Source: Roseiarcus sp963753135 (lineage in GTDB: Bacteria; Pseudomonadota; Alphaproteobacteria; Rhizobiales; Beijerinckiaceae). Taken from it: a stretch of DNA of 64,000 bases. Shown here piece after piece: positions 1 to 8,120 of the stretch. How positions within the stretch are numbered: position 1 is the stretch's first letter; each line of letters opens with the position of its first letter. Under the pieces are notes generated by a model. The model had not been told where the DNA came from, did not search any database, and was given only the letters and a program-made list of their open reading frames with translations. Location of the stretch: the NCBI GenBank assembly GCA_963753135.1, contig CAVWBA010000001.1, positions 496,001 to 560,000 of the forward strand. Direction: 5' to 3'. Both the position numbers and the translations under genes were made by a program.

Positions 1-1
1 T

Positions 2-259
2 GCTGACCTGAAAGCGCCGCGCGGCCACGAGCGCCAAGTGGAAAATCTCATTCGCGCCGCTCGCCTTGTCGGCGCCTGCCTCGACGCGCTGGAAGCCTCG
101 GCGACGAAGGAAAGGGTAGACGCATCGCTCGCTCTCGAGCGGATCGCCGCAGCCTATCGGCTTGTTCAGAACTCTTCCAGCGACAAGCTCGGCATGACGA
201 TGGTCGACTTCCGGCAATCCTGCTGCAATTGCGCGCCGCTCATGGCGCGCGGGTCATAA
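2..259 (+). CDS. Conserved small protein, 5'-truncated by window edge
   Basis: The frame is open from base 2, so the true start lies before the window; the GTG at 38 is only the first candidate start inside it. The last 86 residues are visible. They align with the small protein encoded at 30256-30725: both have a 'LxAPxG' segment, a helical alanine-rich middle and a C-terminal 'VDFRQ(S/A)CC' motif with paired cysteines. Each is followed within 30 bases by a paralogous MBL-fold hydrolase. I do not recognise the family; a helical accessory or metal-binding role for the cysteine pair is a guess. Confidence 0.6.
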   Translation, partial: ADLKAPRGHERQVENLIRAARLVGACLDALEASATKERVDASLALERIAAAYRLVQNSSSDKLGMTMVDFRQSCCNCAPLMARGS

Positions 260-278
260 ACAAAGAAGGAGGGAACGC

Positions 279-1166
279 ATGGCCGACTACTCGATTTGGG
301 TTCTGGAGTATTCGTACGTCGCCAACTACCACAAGAGCGGCGTTCTCTACGGCGCGCACAATCAGGGATACGTCAAACTCCCTTATTGCTACGCGCTGAT
401 CAAAGGAAAGAACCATGTCGCGATGGTCGATGTGGGCTTCAACAATAAGGAATACGGCAAGGCGCTGGGCGATAAGTTCGGGGTCGAGAACTGGCGCACG
501 CCGAAAGACGTCCTGGCAGGCGTCGGACTGACACCGACGGATGTCGACACCGTGTTCATCAGTCACGCGCATTTCGATCATTTCGGCAATGTCGAGGACT
601 TCCCGAAGGCGACCTTCTACATCCAGGAACGCGAGATCGCGAAATGGGTGTGGGCCATGTCGCTGCCCGACCGGCTGCGCTGGATGATGGTCGCCATCGA
701 TCCCGGCGACGTCATTCGCGGGGTGGACCTCGCCCGCCAGAGGCGACTCGTCTGCATCGACGGTTCGCTCGAGAATGTCCTTCCGAACGTCGACCTGCAC
801 GTCGCTTACGACAGCCACACCTATGGCTCGATGTGGGTGCATGTCCGCAACGATGGAAAGGCGCAATCGAGCGACGCCTGGGCGCTTGCCGGCGATCTCG
901 TGTATGTGTTCGAGAATATCGAGGGCCCCGGAGCGGTGGTGGACGTCGACCAGATGTATGTGCCGGTCGGCCTCGCCGTCGGAAGCCAGGAGAATCTCGT
1001 AATGGCGACGGAGTCGATGATGAAGTCTGTGGGCTACGAGGCGCGACGGGTCATTCCGATCCATGAGGAACGTCTCAAGGACCGGTTCCCGTCCCGGATC
1101 ACGGCGGATGGCTTGCGGATCAGCGAGATCTGCCTCGCCGACGGCGAAAAATCGCGGGTGCGTTGA
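279..1166 (+). CDS. MBL-fold hydrolase, AHL-lactonase-like
   Basis: A 295-residue metallo-beta-lactamase-fold protein. The zinc motif HxHxDH is visible as SHAHFDHFGN near residue 100. A further metal-ligand His is expected in the 'DSHTYGSMW' segment, the bridging Asp in 'LAGDLVY', and the last His in 'VIPIHEER'. The family includes N-acyl-homoserine lactonases and other lactone or ester hydrolases; the substrate is not known. ATG at 279 follows 'AAGAAGGAGGGAACGC', a strong ribosome binding site. It lies 19 bases after the small Cys-motif gene, and its stop overlaps the ATG of the dehydrogenase (TGATG), so the three are probably one operon. It is close to the MBL gene at 29351-30229 over its full length. 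Confidence 0.85.
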   Translation: MADYSIWVLEYSYVANYHKSGVLYGAHNQGYVKLPYCYALIKGKNHVAMVDVGFNNKEYGKALGDKFGVENWRTPKDVLAGVGLTPTDVDTVFISHAHFDHFGNVEDFPKATFYIQEREIAKWVWAMSLPDRLRWMMVAIDPGDVIRGVDLARQRRLVCIDGSLENVLPNVDLHVAYDSHTYGSMWVHVRNDGKAQSSDAWALAGDLVYVFENIEGPGAVVDVDQMYVPVGLAVGSQENLVMATESMMKSVGYEARRVIPIHEERLKDRFPSRITADGLRISEICLADGEKSRVR

Positions 1167-2114
1167 TGGCGGGACCTTCGATACGATCGGTCGGAATCGT
1201 CGGCGCGGGCCTCGTCGGCTCAGCCTGGGCCATTGTCTTCGCGCGCGCGGGCGTCACTGTCCGCGCGTTCGACGCCAGCGAGGACATAAGGCGGACTACC
1301 GCCGCGAGGATACGCGCCAGCCTCGAGGACATGGCGAAAGCCGGCCTGGTTGACGGCGTCGACGCGATATGCGCCCGCGTGACGGTCGTTGACGACCTGC
1401 GCGCCGCGGTCGCCGACGTCGACTACGTTCAGGAATCCGTGTTCGAGCGCATGCCCGAGAAGCGCGAGGTCTCGGAGGCCATCGGCGCCTTGATCCGGGA
1501 CGACGCGGTCGTTGGAAGTTCGAGCTCCGGCATTCCCGCTTCGGCCTTCACCGAACATGCGCCGCGCAGGCAGCGGTTTCTCATCGCCCATCCGGTCAAC
1601 CCGCCCCATCTCGTGCCGCTGGTCGAACTCGTTCCGGCGCCCTGGACCGACCCAGCGATCCTGCCCTGGCTTCGCGGCCATGATGCAGGCGGTCGGCCAG
1701 GCGCCGATCGTGGTCAATCGCGAGATCGAGGGCTTCATCCTCAATCGCCTGCAGGGCGTGCTCCTCAAGGAAGCCTGGGCGTTGTTCGAGGAGGGCTACG
1801 CGAGCGCCGCCGACATCGACCTCTGTGTTTCGCAAGGGCTGGGCTTGCGCTGGTCGTTCATGGGGCCGTTCGAGACGATCGACTTGAACGCGCCGGGCGG
1901 CGTCGACGACTACGCCCGCCGGCTTGGGCCGCTCTACCAGTCCATCGCGCAATCAAGGTCCAATCCGCGCCCGTGGTCGCCGGAACTGATCGAGCGGGCG
2001 AGATCGGAACGGCGCGCCGCGCTGGCGAAGGATAAACTTGCCGAACGGTCGGCGTGGCGCGACAGGCGGCTGATGGCCCTCGTTGCGCATCGCCGCTCGC
2101 AACCCTCGGAATAG
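1166..2114 (+). CDS. 3-hydroxyacyl-CoA dehydrogenase family (frameshifted)
   Basis: NAD-dependent dehydrogenase of the 3-hydroxyacyl-CoA / L-carnitine / L-gulonate (lambda-crystallin) group, about 315 residues when joined. The Rossmann motif GAGLVGSAW is at residues 10-18, followed by an acidic 'RAFDAS' that fits NAD preference. 'SSSSGIPAS' and 'AHPVNPPH' match the catalytic-domain entry, with His as the likely catalytic base. The frame is lost at about 1677, where 'TTCGCGGCC' appears to carry one extra G; removing it gives a continuous 'WLRAMMQAVGQAPIVV'. The C-terminal helical domain (FILNRLQGVLLKEAWAL) is then intact. It is translationally coupled to the upstream MBL gene and probably oxidises the hydroxyl product of that step. 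Confidence 0.75.
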
Positions 2115-2129
2115 CGGCGAGCGCCCCGC

Positions 2130-2390
2130 ATGTCGTCTCAGCCTCTCGCGGGCCAGGTCGCTGTCGTAACCGGCGGGGCGAGAGGCATTGGCGATCTGCA
2201 AGACCCTCGCCGAAGCGGGCGCAGCGGTGGGCGTCGGGTATAACTTCTCGGGCGAGAAGGCGGAAGCGAGGCTGGGCGCGTTGCCCGGCGACGGGCACAT
2301 GGCGCTCCGCGTGCCGGTGATGGACAGCGGGGCGCTCAAGGACGCGATCGCGGCGGTCGACAAGCGTCATCCGGCCCCGGATCAGATAAG
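2130..2390 (+). pseudogene. Short-chain dehydrogenase remnant
   Basis: From ATG 2130 the reading begins like a normal SDR: 'VAVVTGGARGIG' is the TGxxxGxG cofactor motif. The frame breaks directly after it and continues in another frame as 'AICKTLAEAGAAVGVGY' through to 'IAAVDKRHP' near 2375. After that no SDR sequence (Asn, YxxxK) can be found in any frame, so at least two thirds of a usual 250-residue SDR is missing. The frame break may be a sequencing error or a few-base deletion, but the 3' truncation looks genuine. It follows the dehydrogenase by 15 bases, suggesting it was once part of the same operon. Confidence 0.65.
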
Positions 2391-2557
2391 CGCCTCGCGG
2401 CGAGCGCAGCGGAGACGGCGCCTCTCGAGATGGAGGCTGTGCGGTCCTCTCGCGCCGCTTCACGCCGATTGTTGCAAACGTAACTCAATAGCAGCCCCGC
2501 TGAAATTCTTATGTAGCCCCTGGCGAGCATCCTCCTTTCAGTGACGGTCGTGAGCCT

Positions 2558-2603
2558 AGGCTTCAACAAGCGAGTCTCCGATAAGCCGTCAACGTTGAAG
2601 CCT
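2558..2603. repeat. 10-bp perfect inverted repeat
   Basis: AGGCTTCAAC (2558-2567) and GTTGAAGCCT (2594-2603) are exact reverse complements separated by 26 bases, ending 41 bases before the start of the small exported protein. It could be an operator or a structured 5' leader. No T-run follows, so a terminator is unlikely. Confidence 0.45.
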
Positions 2604-2644
2604 TACCTAAGGTTCTCAACGATTTGATCGGAAGGAATTAAACC

Positions 2645-2884
2645 ATGCGCTCGATTGTTGCTGGAGTTATCATGTTATCAGCGTCGACGTCTGTTGCAGC
2701 CACTGCTCAGGCCGAGAAACATAATTATGCGCAGGCTCTCATCAGCCACCGTGAGCCTGTACAAGCGAGCCCGGACAAGATTGGCGCTGACCCAGTCCAC
2801 CTCAACGAAGACGCTCTGACGAAGAGGATCGAGCAAGACAAGATCCGGCTTGATCGGGTGATCGAAATCTGCCCAAGCTGCTGA
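2645..2884 (+). CDS. Small exported protein, unknown function
   Basis: A 79-residue protein. ATG 2645 is preceded by 'GGAAGGAATTAAACC', a good ribosome binding site. Residues 1-23 form a Sec-type signal peptide (basic start, hydrophobic core, cleavage after 'AQA'). The mature peptide of about 55 residues is charged and ends in 'ICPSC', which gives a CxxC pair at the extreme C-terminus. I recognise no family. Codon use is less GC-rich than that of its neighbours. The gene stands alone, with an inverted repeat upstream and a degenerate SDR before it. The terminal CxxC might bind metal or haem or form a disulfide, but nothing else supports a role. Confidence 0.6.
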   Translation: MRSIVAGVIMLSASTSVAATAQAEKHNYAQALISHREPVQASPDKIGADPVHLNEDALTKRIEQDKIRLDRVIEICPSC

Positions 2885-3221
2885 GCTAACGCGAGCAACG
2901 GGTCAGTCCGCACCCTTCAACGCGCGAGATCGACTGATCGTGCGATCGTCTCCTCTCAAACGGTAGAACAGGCAATGTTCTCATGCGCCGGGTCATGGGA
3001 TCGGCGATCGGCGAGCGCCATTTCCCGCGCGGATGTTGGATCAGGGAAAGTGAGGACTGCCGTGACCGCCTCGTGGTCCGCGCGGTTCTGAGGGGCGGCG
3101 CTTGCCCAATCCACCATCTTCCGGCGCAAAGGGTCGCTCCGACCCCGAGCAGGCGCGATATACTGCGCCAGTGGCTCCGCAAGCGATTGCCGCGAGCGCC
3201 GATCTATGGCTAGAGGCCGGC

Positions 3222-3984
3222 ATGGCCAATTCGCCATCGGACGATCCCCAGCAAAACGGCAGCGCCCGTCAGGCGACGGTCCTCGTCGTCGACGACGATC
3301 CAACCCTGCAAACGATGATCGTCGACTACTTCGTCGACAATAACATCCGCACGCTGCTGGCGTCCGGTCGCGACGAGATGCTTCGCCAGCTTGACTCGCA
3401 TGAAGTCAGCGTCGTGATCCTGGATCTTCGTCTCGGACTCGTGGACGGGCTCGACGTTCTGAGGGAGCTTCGGTCGAGATCTGATGTGCCGGTCATTATC
3501 GTCACGGGCCACCGCCGCGACGAGATCGACCGCGTCGTCGGGCTCGAGCTCGGCGCCGACGATTATGTGACGAAGCCCTTTAACCTGCGCGAGCTTCTTG
3601 CGCGGGTGCGCGCGATCATCCGGAGGCTCGATAGAGCGCGCGCCTCGGCCGCACGCGAGCCAGAACGCGGCGGCTATCGGTTTTCTGGCTGGCGACTCAA
3701 TCTGCGCACCCGAAAGCTCACGGATCCGAATGGCGCGGATGTCGCGTTGACCAAAGGCGAGTACGCGTTGCTTGTCGCCTTCCTCGACGCTCCGCAGCGC
3801 CCGCTGAGCAGAGAGCACCTTCTGCAAGCGAACTCGAGTCCACGAAGATGTGTTCGATCGCAGCATCGATGTGCAGATTCTGCGCCTTCGTCGCAGGCTG
3901 GAGCAAGATCCAAGCGCACCGCAGATCATCCAGACCCAGCGAGGGGTCGGATATGTGTTCGCCGTGCAAGTCGAACGTTACTGA
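3222..3984 (+). CDS. OmpR/PhoB-type response regulator (frameshifted near 3' end)
   Basis: Two-component response regulator of about 254 residues. The receiver domain shows the acidic pair in 'VLVVDDDPT', the phosphoacceptor Asp in 'VVILDLRLG', the conserved Thr in 'IIVTGH' and Lys in 'DYVTKPF'. A winged-helix DNA-binding domain follows ('ALTKGEYALLVAFLD'). At 3831 one extra A in 'GCGAACTCGAG' shifts the frame; removing it restores 'TRVHEDVFDRSIDVQILRLR' and 'IIQTQRGVGYVFAV', the classical OmpR C-terminus, ending at TGA 3982-3984. The start at 3222 was chosen because AGAGG lies 7 bases upstream and the receiver domain begins soon after. No histidine kinase is adjacent, so the regulator is an orphan here. 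Confidence 0.8.
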
Positions 3985-4160
3985 GATCGAGCTGACAGCG
4001 AGAGCGCCGGGCCTAGAGAGTTCATGGTGACCGACTGAGGGCTCGGAGCGACGCTCGATGCATTCGAGTTCTTGCGGGGCGCGGCCAGCAGTTCAACACT
4101 CATAGCTGCGGCAGAGCAGGCATCCGTCGCAGTTCCACCGCGGCCGGCCGCAGGAAACAA

Positions 4161-4190
4161 GAACCGCCCGATTTCGGGCGGTTCCTTTTT
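4161..4190 (+). terminator. Rho-independent terminator
   Basis: A 10-bp perfect GC-rich stem, GAACCGCCCG (4161-4170) with CGGGCGGTTC (4175-4184) around an ATTT loop, is followed by CTTTTT on the plus strand. It lies between the convergent response regulator (plus) and PEP-CTERM gene (minus) and could serve both. Confidence 0.8.
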
Positions 4191-4198
4191 CCCGACCT

Positions 4199-5362
4199 TT
4201 AGCCGTTGGCAACGGCTGCGCGCCGACGGCGCGCGGCGAAGAGCGCAAGCCCGCCAAATCCGATGAGCGCCATGGCCCAGGTCGACGGTTCGGGAACGGC
4301 GGTTATCGACGCCAGGAGGCCATCCGTTTCGCCGTTGAGGCCGTCGGTGATGAACAACGTGTCCGGGTTTCCATCGGCGCCTCCGCCGCCGAACGCGAGC
4401 GTCCAGAGGCCGCCCGGCGATTGGCCGCCGTCGTTGATCGCAATCGTGCCTTCGAGCGCGAAGGTCGTGGGGTTGAGAGCGTCGATGACGCTGTCGCCGA
4501 AGGCGAAATTGCCGACCAGCAGGTCGCTGCCGAACTGGCCCCAGTTGGAAGGGGCGAGCGCGAGGCCCCAGGGCGAAGCGAGTTGGTCGCCGACAAAGGA
4601 GCTGCTCTCCAGTGTTCCATTCTCGTTGAAAACAGCCACTGCCCCCATTCCCTTGGCAGCGCCTGTCTGATTGAGATGACCGGACGGCGCATAGGTCACA
4701 TAGACCTTGCCGTTAATGTCCTTGACGTCGAACGGCACAAGTCCAGCGGTCTTGATCGCAGCCGGAGTCGCGAACTCTCCGGCGGGGAGGGTCACCGGCG
4801 CAAAGGCGCTGTTGAACACGTTGACGCTGCCGCTCCCCGCGTCATTGGCGGCGTAGAGCATGGTCCCGGCTTGGTTGATGGCGAGCCCGGTGTAGGTTGC
4901 GCCCGAGGTGGTGGTTTCGGTGACCGCTGTGGTCCCCGCGGAGCCGTTCCAGGCGGAGATCGACCCGTTCAAGTTGGCGAAGATGAAGAGGGCGGATTTG
5001 CCGGTTCCGCTGACGCCGAACGCTGAAGTGTTGGTGTTGGCGACCTGGCCGGTCGGGCCGACGCCGACGCCAGATGGCGGGACGGCGACGGTGAGGCTCT
5101 CCTTGGTTACGCTCGCGCCGCTCACCCCATAGAGGGTCGCGTTCTGAGTCCCCTGATCTGAAACCCAAAGGGGGCCGTTGGGTTGGAACGAGAGACCCCA
5201 GGGATTCTTGAGACTGGGATCCGTGACTTCAGCGCCGAGCGCGGAGAGATCCGAGACCAGGTCGGTCTGCATATAAGTCGTCGCCCGGGCAGGTCCGGCG
5301 CCTGCGCACACCGCGCCGGAGGCGACGGCAGTCAATAAGACAGCTTGAAATGATTTCGTCAT
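4199..5362 (-). CDS. TIGR03118-type PEP-CTERM surface protein
   Basis: A 387-residue exported protein. Start at 5362: 'GAGGAG' sits about 9 bases upstream and the protein begins MTKSFQAVLL with a Sec signal peptide ending near 'ARA'. The body is rich in G, N, S and T, with NHL/beta-propeller-like repeats ('NPWGLSFQPNGPLWVSDQ', 'SPWGLALAPSNWG'), as in the TIGR03118 family. The C-terminus is a textbook PEP-CTERM signal: 'VPEPSTWAMALIGFGG', a transmembrane stretch, then 'ARRRR'. Such proteins are cleaved and anchored by an exosortase (EpsH/XrtA), which is not present in this window. The gene ends just past the shared terminator at 4161-4190. Confidence 0.85.
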   Translation of the reverse strand: MTKSFQAVLLTAVASGAVCAGAGPARATTYMQTDLVSDLSALGAEVTDPSLKNPWGLSFQPNGPLWVSDQGTQNATLYGVSGASVTKESLTVAVPPSGVGVGPTGQVANTNTSAFGVSGTGKSALFIFANLNGSISAWNGSAGTTAVTETTTSGATYTGLAINQAGTMLYAANDAGSGSVNVFNSAFAPVTLPAGEFATPAAIKTAGLVPFDVKDINGKVYVTYAPSGHLNQTGAAKGMGAVAVFNENGTLESSSFVGDQLASPWGLALAPSNWGQFGSDLLVGNFAFGDSVIDALNPTTFALEGTIAINDGGQSPGGLWTLAFGGGGADGNPDTLFITDGLNGETDGLLASITAVPEPSTWAMALIGFGGLALFAARRRRAAVANG

Positions 5363-5585
5363 TGCGTGCAACTCCTCTGCGTGATCTCGGGCCACGGCAA
5401 TTTCGAATCGGCCGTGCACCGGAGACGGTGAGCGAGCCCCGCTACGGAAAAATTTCAGGAATTGGCTATTCGGTTACGTCTGTAACGCGGCGGCGGATAG
5501 CAAGCGGCGCCGACCTGACTGCGGTCGTCCAGGGCCCGATTGTCGCGACGGAACGGCCAGAGCGGCGGACGCCTCTTCTCGCGGC

Positions 5586-6356
5586 TCATTCGGATCGGCG
5601 CGCCATCGTCGTTGGATCAGCCGTCGCAACAGGGCTCTGCCAGTCTGACCGTCTCGCTTTCTTCGCTGTGAGATGCGCATCGAGCGCGGCTGGATCTGCG
5701 AGGAGTTCGGCGCTCGGCGCGGCATGGGCGATCGCGCCGCGATCGAGCAAAATCGCCTGGTCCGTGAAGGGCAATATTTTCTTCGGCTTCTGTTCGACGA
5801 TGATCATCGACAGGCCCGTGCGGCTGAGTTCGCGCAGAGCGGCCAGGAGTTCGCCGACGACGATCGGCGCCAGTCCCTCGGTCGGCTCGTCGAGCAGCAA
5901 GAGGCGCGGGTTGAGGACTAGCGCGCGGCCGATGGCGAGCATTTGCTGCTCCCCGCCGGACAATTGCCGGCCCATGGCTTGGCGCCGCGCCTCGAGTCGG
6001 GGAAAGAGCCCGTAGACGCGCTTGACCGTCCAAGGTCCTGGAATCGCGACCGCGGTCAGGTTCTCTTCGACAGTGAGCGAACGAAATATGTTGCGCTCCT
6101 GCGGCGTCCAGCCAATTCCGCGCCGAGCGCGGAGATAAGGTGGAAGAGGCGCGATATTCTCGCCGCCCAGGACGATTCGGCCGCCAAAGCGCCTGGTGAC
6201 GCCGATCAGCGAATCGACAAGGGTCGTCTTGCCGACGCCGTTGCGTCCGAGAAGCGCCAGCGACCGGCCGTTCTCGAGGGCGAAACTGACGCCGTGGACG
6301 ACCCGCGCCTCGCCGTAGCCCGCGGTTAAATTCTCGACCCGCAGGAGCTCAGTCAT
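5586..6356 (-). CDS. livF: Branched-chain amino-acid type ABC ATPase LivF
   Basis: ATP-binding subunit of about 256 residues for a hydrophobic amino-acid or carboxylate (HAAT) ABC importer. Walker A is GRNGVGKTT, the signature is LSGGEQQM, and Walker B 'LLLLDEPTEGLAP' carries the LivF-typical EGLAP. The ATG at 6356 overlaps the livG stop by 8 bases, indicating translational coupling. It is the last gene of the minus-strand livKHMGF operon. The C-terminus after 'LTAKKARR' is longer and more polar than usual for LivF. Confidence 0.9.
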   Translation of the reverse strand: MTELLRVENLTAGYGEARVVHGVSFALENGRSLALLGRNGVGKTTLVDSLIGVTRRFGGRIVLGGENIAPLPPYLRARRGIGWTPQERNIFRSLTVEENLTAVAIPGPWTVKRVYGLFPRLEARRQAMGRQLSGGEQQMLAIGRALVLNPRLLLLDEPTEGLAPIVVGELLAALRELSRTGLSMIIVEQKPKKILPFTDQAILLDRGAIAHAAPSAELLADPAALDAHLTAKKARRSDWQSPVATADPTTMARRSE

Positions 6357-7104
6357 GCATGTCTTCGCCGAGATAGACGGCGCGAACGCGCTCATCAGCG
6401 GCGATCGCCTCCGGCGCGCCTTCAGTCAGAAGCTTCCCCGCAACCAACACCGAAATACGCTCGGCGAAATTGAATACCAGGTCCATGTCGTGCTCGATCA
6501 AGAGGATCGCGACGTCGGACGGCAGAGCCGCGAGGGCGGCGAGGATATCCTGCCGCTCCTCCTCCGGCACGCCGGCGGCGGGTTCGTCGAGCAGCAGCAC
6601 TTGCGGACGCGTCGCCAGCGCGAGGGCGATCTCCAGGAGCCGCTGCTTGCCGTACGGAAGCTTGTGCGTGGGCCGGTCGAAGTCGGACTCGAGGCCGAAG
6701 CGCGTGAGCAGGCCTTCGATTTCAGCGACGATTTCCCGCCGTGAGCCCGCGACGCGCCAGAAATCGGCGCCGGATCCGTTGCGCTCCGAGATCGCCAGCC
6801 CGAGCGACTCGGCTGGCGTCAGATCGGGAAAGAGCTGATTGATCTGGAACGTGCGCGATAGGCCCATCCGCACGCGCGCGCTTGACGTGAGATGCGTGAC
6901 GTCGCGCCCCGCTAGCCAGACCTGGCCGGCGGTCGGCTTGAGGACCCCCGTGAGGAGATTGATCAGCGTCGTCTTGCCGGCGCCGTTCGGTCCGATCAAC
7001 GCCTGCCTGGCGCCAGGCTGAACCGCGAACGACACGTCGTCGGTCGCGATCAGAGCGCCGAAATGACGTAGGAGGCCGCGCGCTTCCAGCGCCGGAGCGC
7101 TCAC
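6349..7104 (-). CDS. livG: Branched-chain amino-acid type ABC ATPase LivG
   Basis: ATPase of 251 residues. Walker A is GPNGAGKTT. The LivG-typical 'SRTFQINQLFPDLT' Q-loop region, the variant signature 'LPYGKQRLLEIA' and 'LLLDEPAAGVPEEE' are all visible. The start is a GTG at 7104 that overlaps the livM stop (GTGA); the same frame stays open upstream, but that part is only a shadow of livM. It partners LivF at the cytoplasmic face of the permease. Confidence 0.9.
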   Translation of the reverse strand: MSAPALEARGLLRHFGALIATDDVSFAVQPGARQALIGPNGAGKTTLINLLTGVLKPTAGQVWLAGRDVTHLTSSARVRMGLSRTFQINQLFPDLTPAESLGLAISERNGSGADFWRVAGSRREIVAEIEGLLTRFGLESDFDRPTHKLPYGKQRLLEIALALATRPQVLLLDEPAAGVPEEERQDILAALAALPSDVAILLIEHDMDLVFNFAERISVLVAGKLLTEGAPEAIAADERVRAVYLGEDMHD

Positions 7105-8120
7105 GCCACGCCTCGACGCGTTGCACGCGGCGCGACGAGGGCGATGAGGCGCCGCGGCGCCGCCGCAATTCGCTCGCGGCCGGCCAACACGAGGATGACC
7201 AAAGCGAGCCCGATCCAGAATTCCCAGTATTCGGGCGTCGCCGCGGAAATCACGTCCCTCAGCACGATGAACGCCGCCGCGCCGATAAGTCCCCCATAGA
7301 GATATCCCGCGCCGCCGATAATCAGCATCAGCATGACGTCGGCCGATCGATGGAAGTCGAACAGGTCGAGCGACACGATCTGCGTTGTCTGCGCCAGCAG
7401 CGCGCCAGCAGCGCCCGCGTAGGCCGCCGCAACCGTATAAATCGCGACGATGCGTCGGCTGGTGTCGATGCCAAGCGCGCCTGCGCGCAAGCGATTTTCG
7501 CGGGTTGCGGCCAGCGCCAGTCCAAACGGCGAATGCGCAAGGCGGCGCGCGGTCGCGAATAAAATGAACAGGACCGCGAAGCTGTAGAGCGCCGCATTGC
7601 GCTGCCCGGTGAAGCCGATCGGAAACAGTCCGAGCACCGGCGCCATCGAGAAATTGAGCCCGTCCGCCCCACCGGTGAGCCAGCCGTTGCGGTTTGCGAC
7701 CTCCCCCAGCACAAGCGAGACGCCGAGCGTCACCATGAGCCGAGTCAAGTCGCCGCCTCGGAGCAAGAGCGGCGCAGTGAGGAGGCCGACGAGGGCGGCG
7801 ACGCCTGCGCCAAAGGCGAGCCCGAGGAGCGGGCCGGCGAAGCCATTGCTTGCGAGAATGGCCGCGGCGTAAGCGCCGAGGCCAAGGAACGCCGCGTGTC
7901 CAAGCGAGACGATTCCGGCCAATCCGAGAATAAGGTCGAGTGATAAAGCAAACAGGCCGGCGATGAGCGCTTCGTTGATGATCGCCGCGCGCGCCGGCAA
8001 AGCGAAGATCAAAGCCAGCACCGTCAGCCAGAAGACGAATTCCGGCCACCGCCAGCGCGCGCGCCGATGCAGATGCGCGGCGAGGCGGTCCATCGTCGCG
8101 GTTTCGGCGGGAGTGGTCAT
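7101..8120 (-). CDS. livM: Branched-chain amino-acid type ABC permease LivM
   Basis: Integral membrane permease of 339 residues with about 9-10 hydrophobic segments after a basic N-terminal tail of about 25 residues. LivM-type sequences 'LDLILGLAGIVSLGHAAFLG' and 'IIGGAGYLYGGLIGAA' are visible. Its ATG overlaps the livH stop (ATGA), and livG overlaps its own stop, so the three genes are tightly coupled. Confidence 0.9.
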   Translation of the reverse strand: MTTPAETATMDRLAAHLHRRARWRWPEFVFWLTVLALIFALPARAAIINEALIAGLFALSLDLILGLAGIVSLGHAAFLGLGAYAAAILASNGFAGPLLGLAFGAGVAALVGLLTAPLLLRGGDLTRLMVTLGVSLVLGEVANRNGWLTGGADGLNFSMAPVLGLFPIGFTGQRNAALYSFAVLFILFATARRLAHSPFGLALAATRENRLRAGALGIDTSRRIVAIYTVAAAYAGAAGALLAQTTQIVSLDLFDFHRSADVMLMLIIGGAGYLYGGLIGAAAFIVLRDVISAATPEYWEFWIGLALVILVLAGRERIAAAPRRLIALVAPRATRRGVA

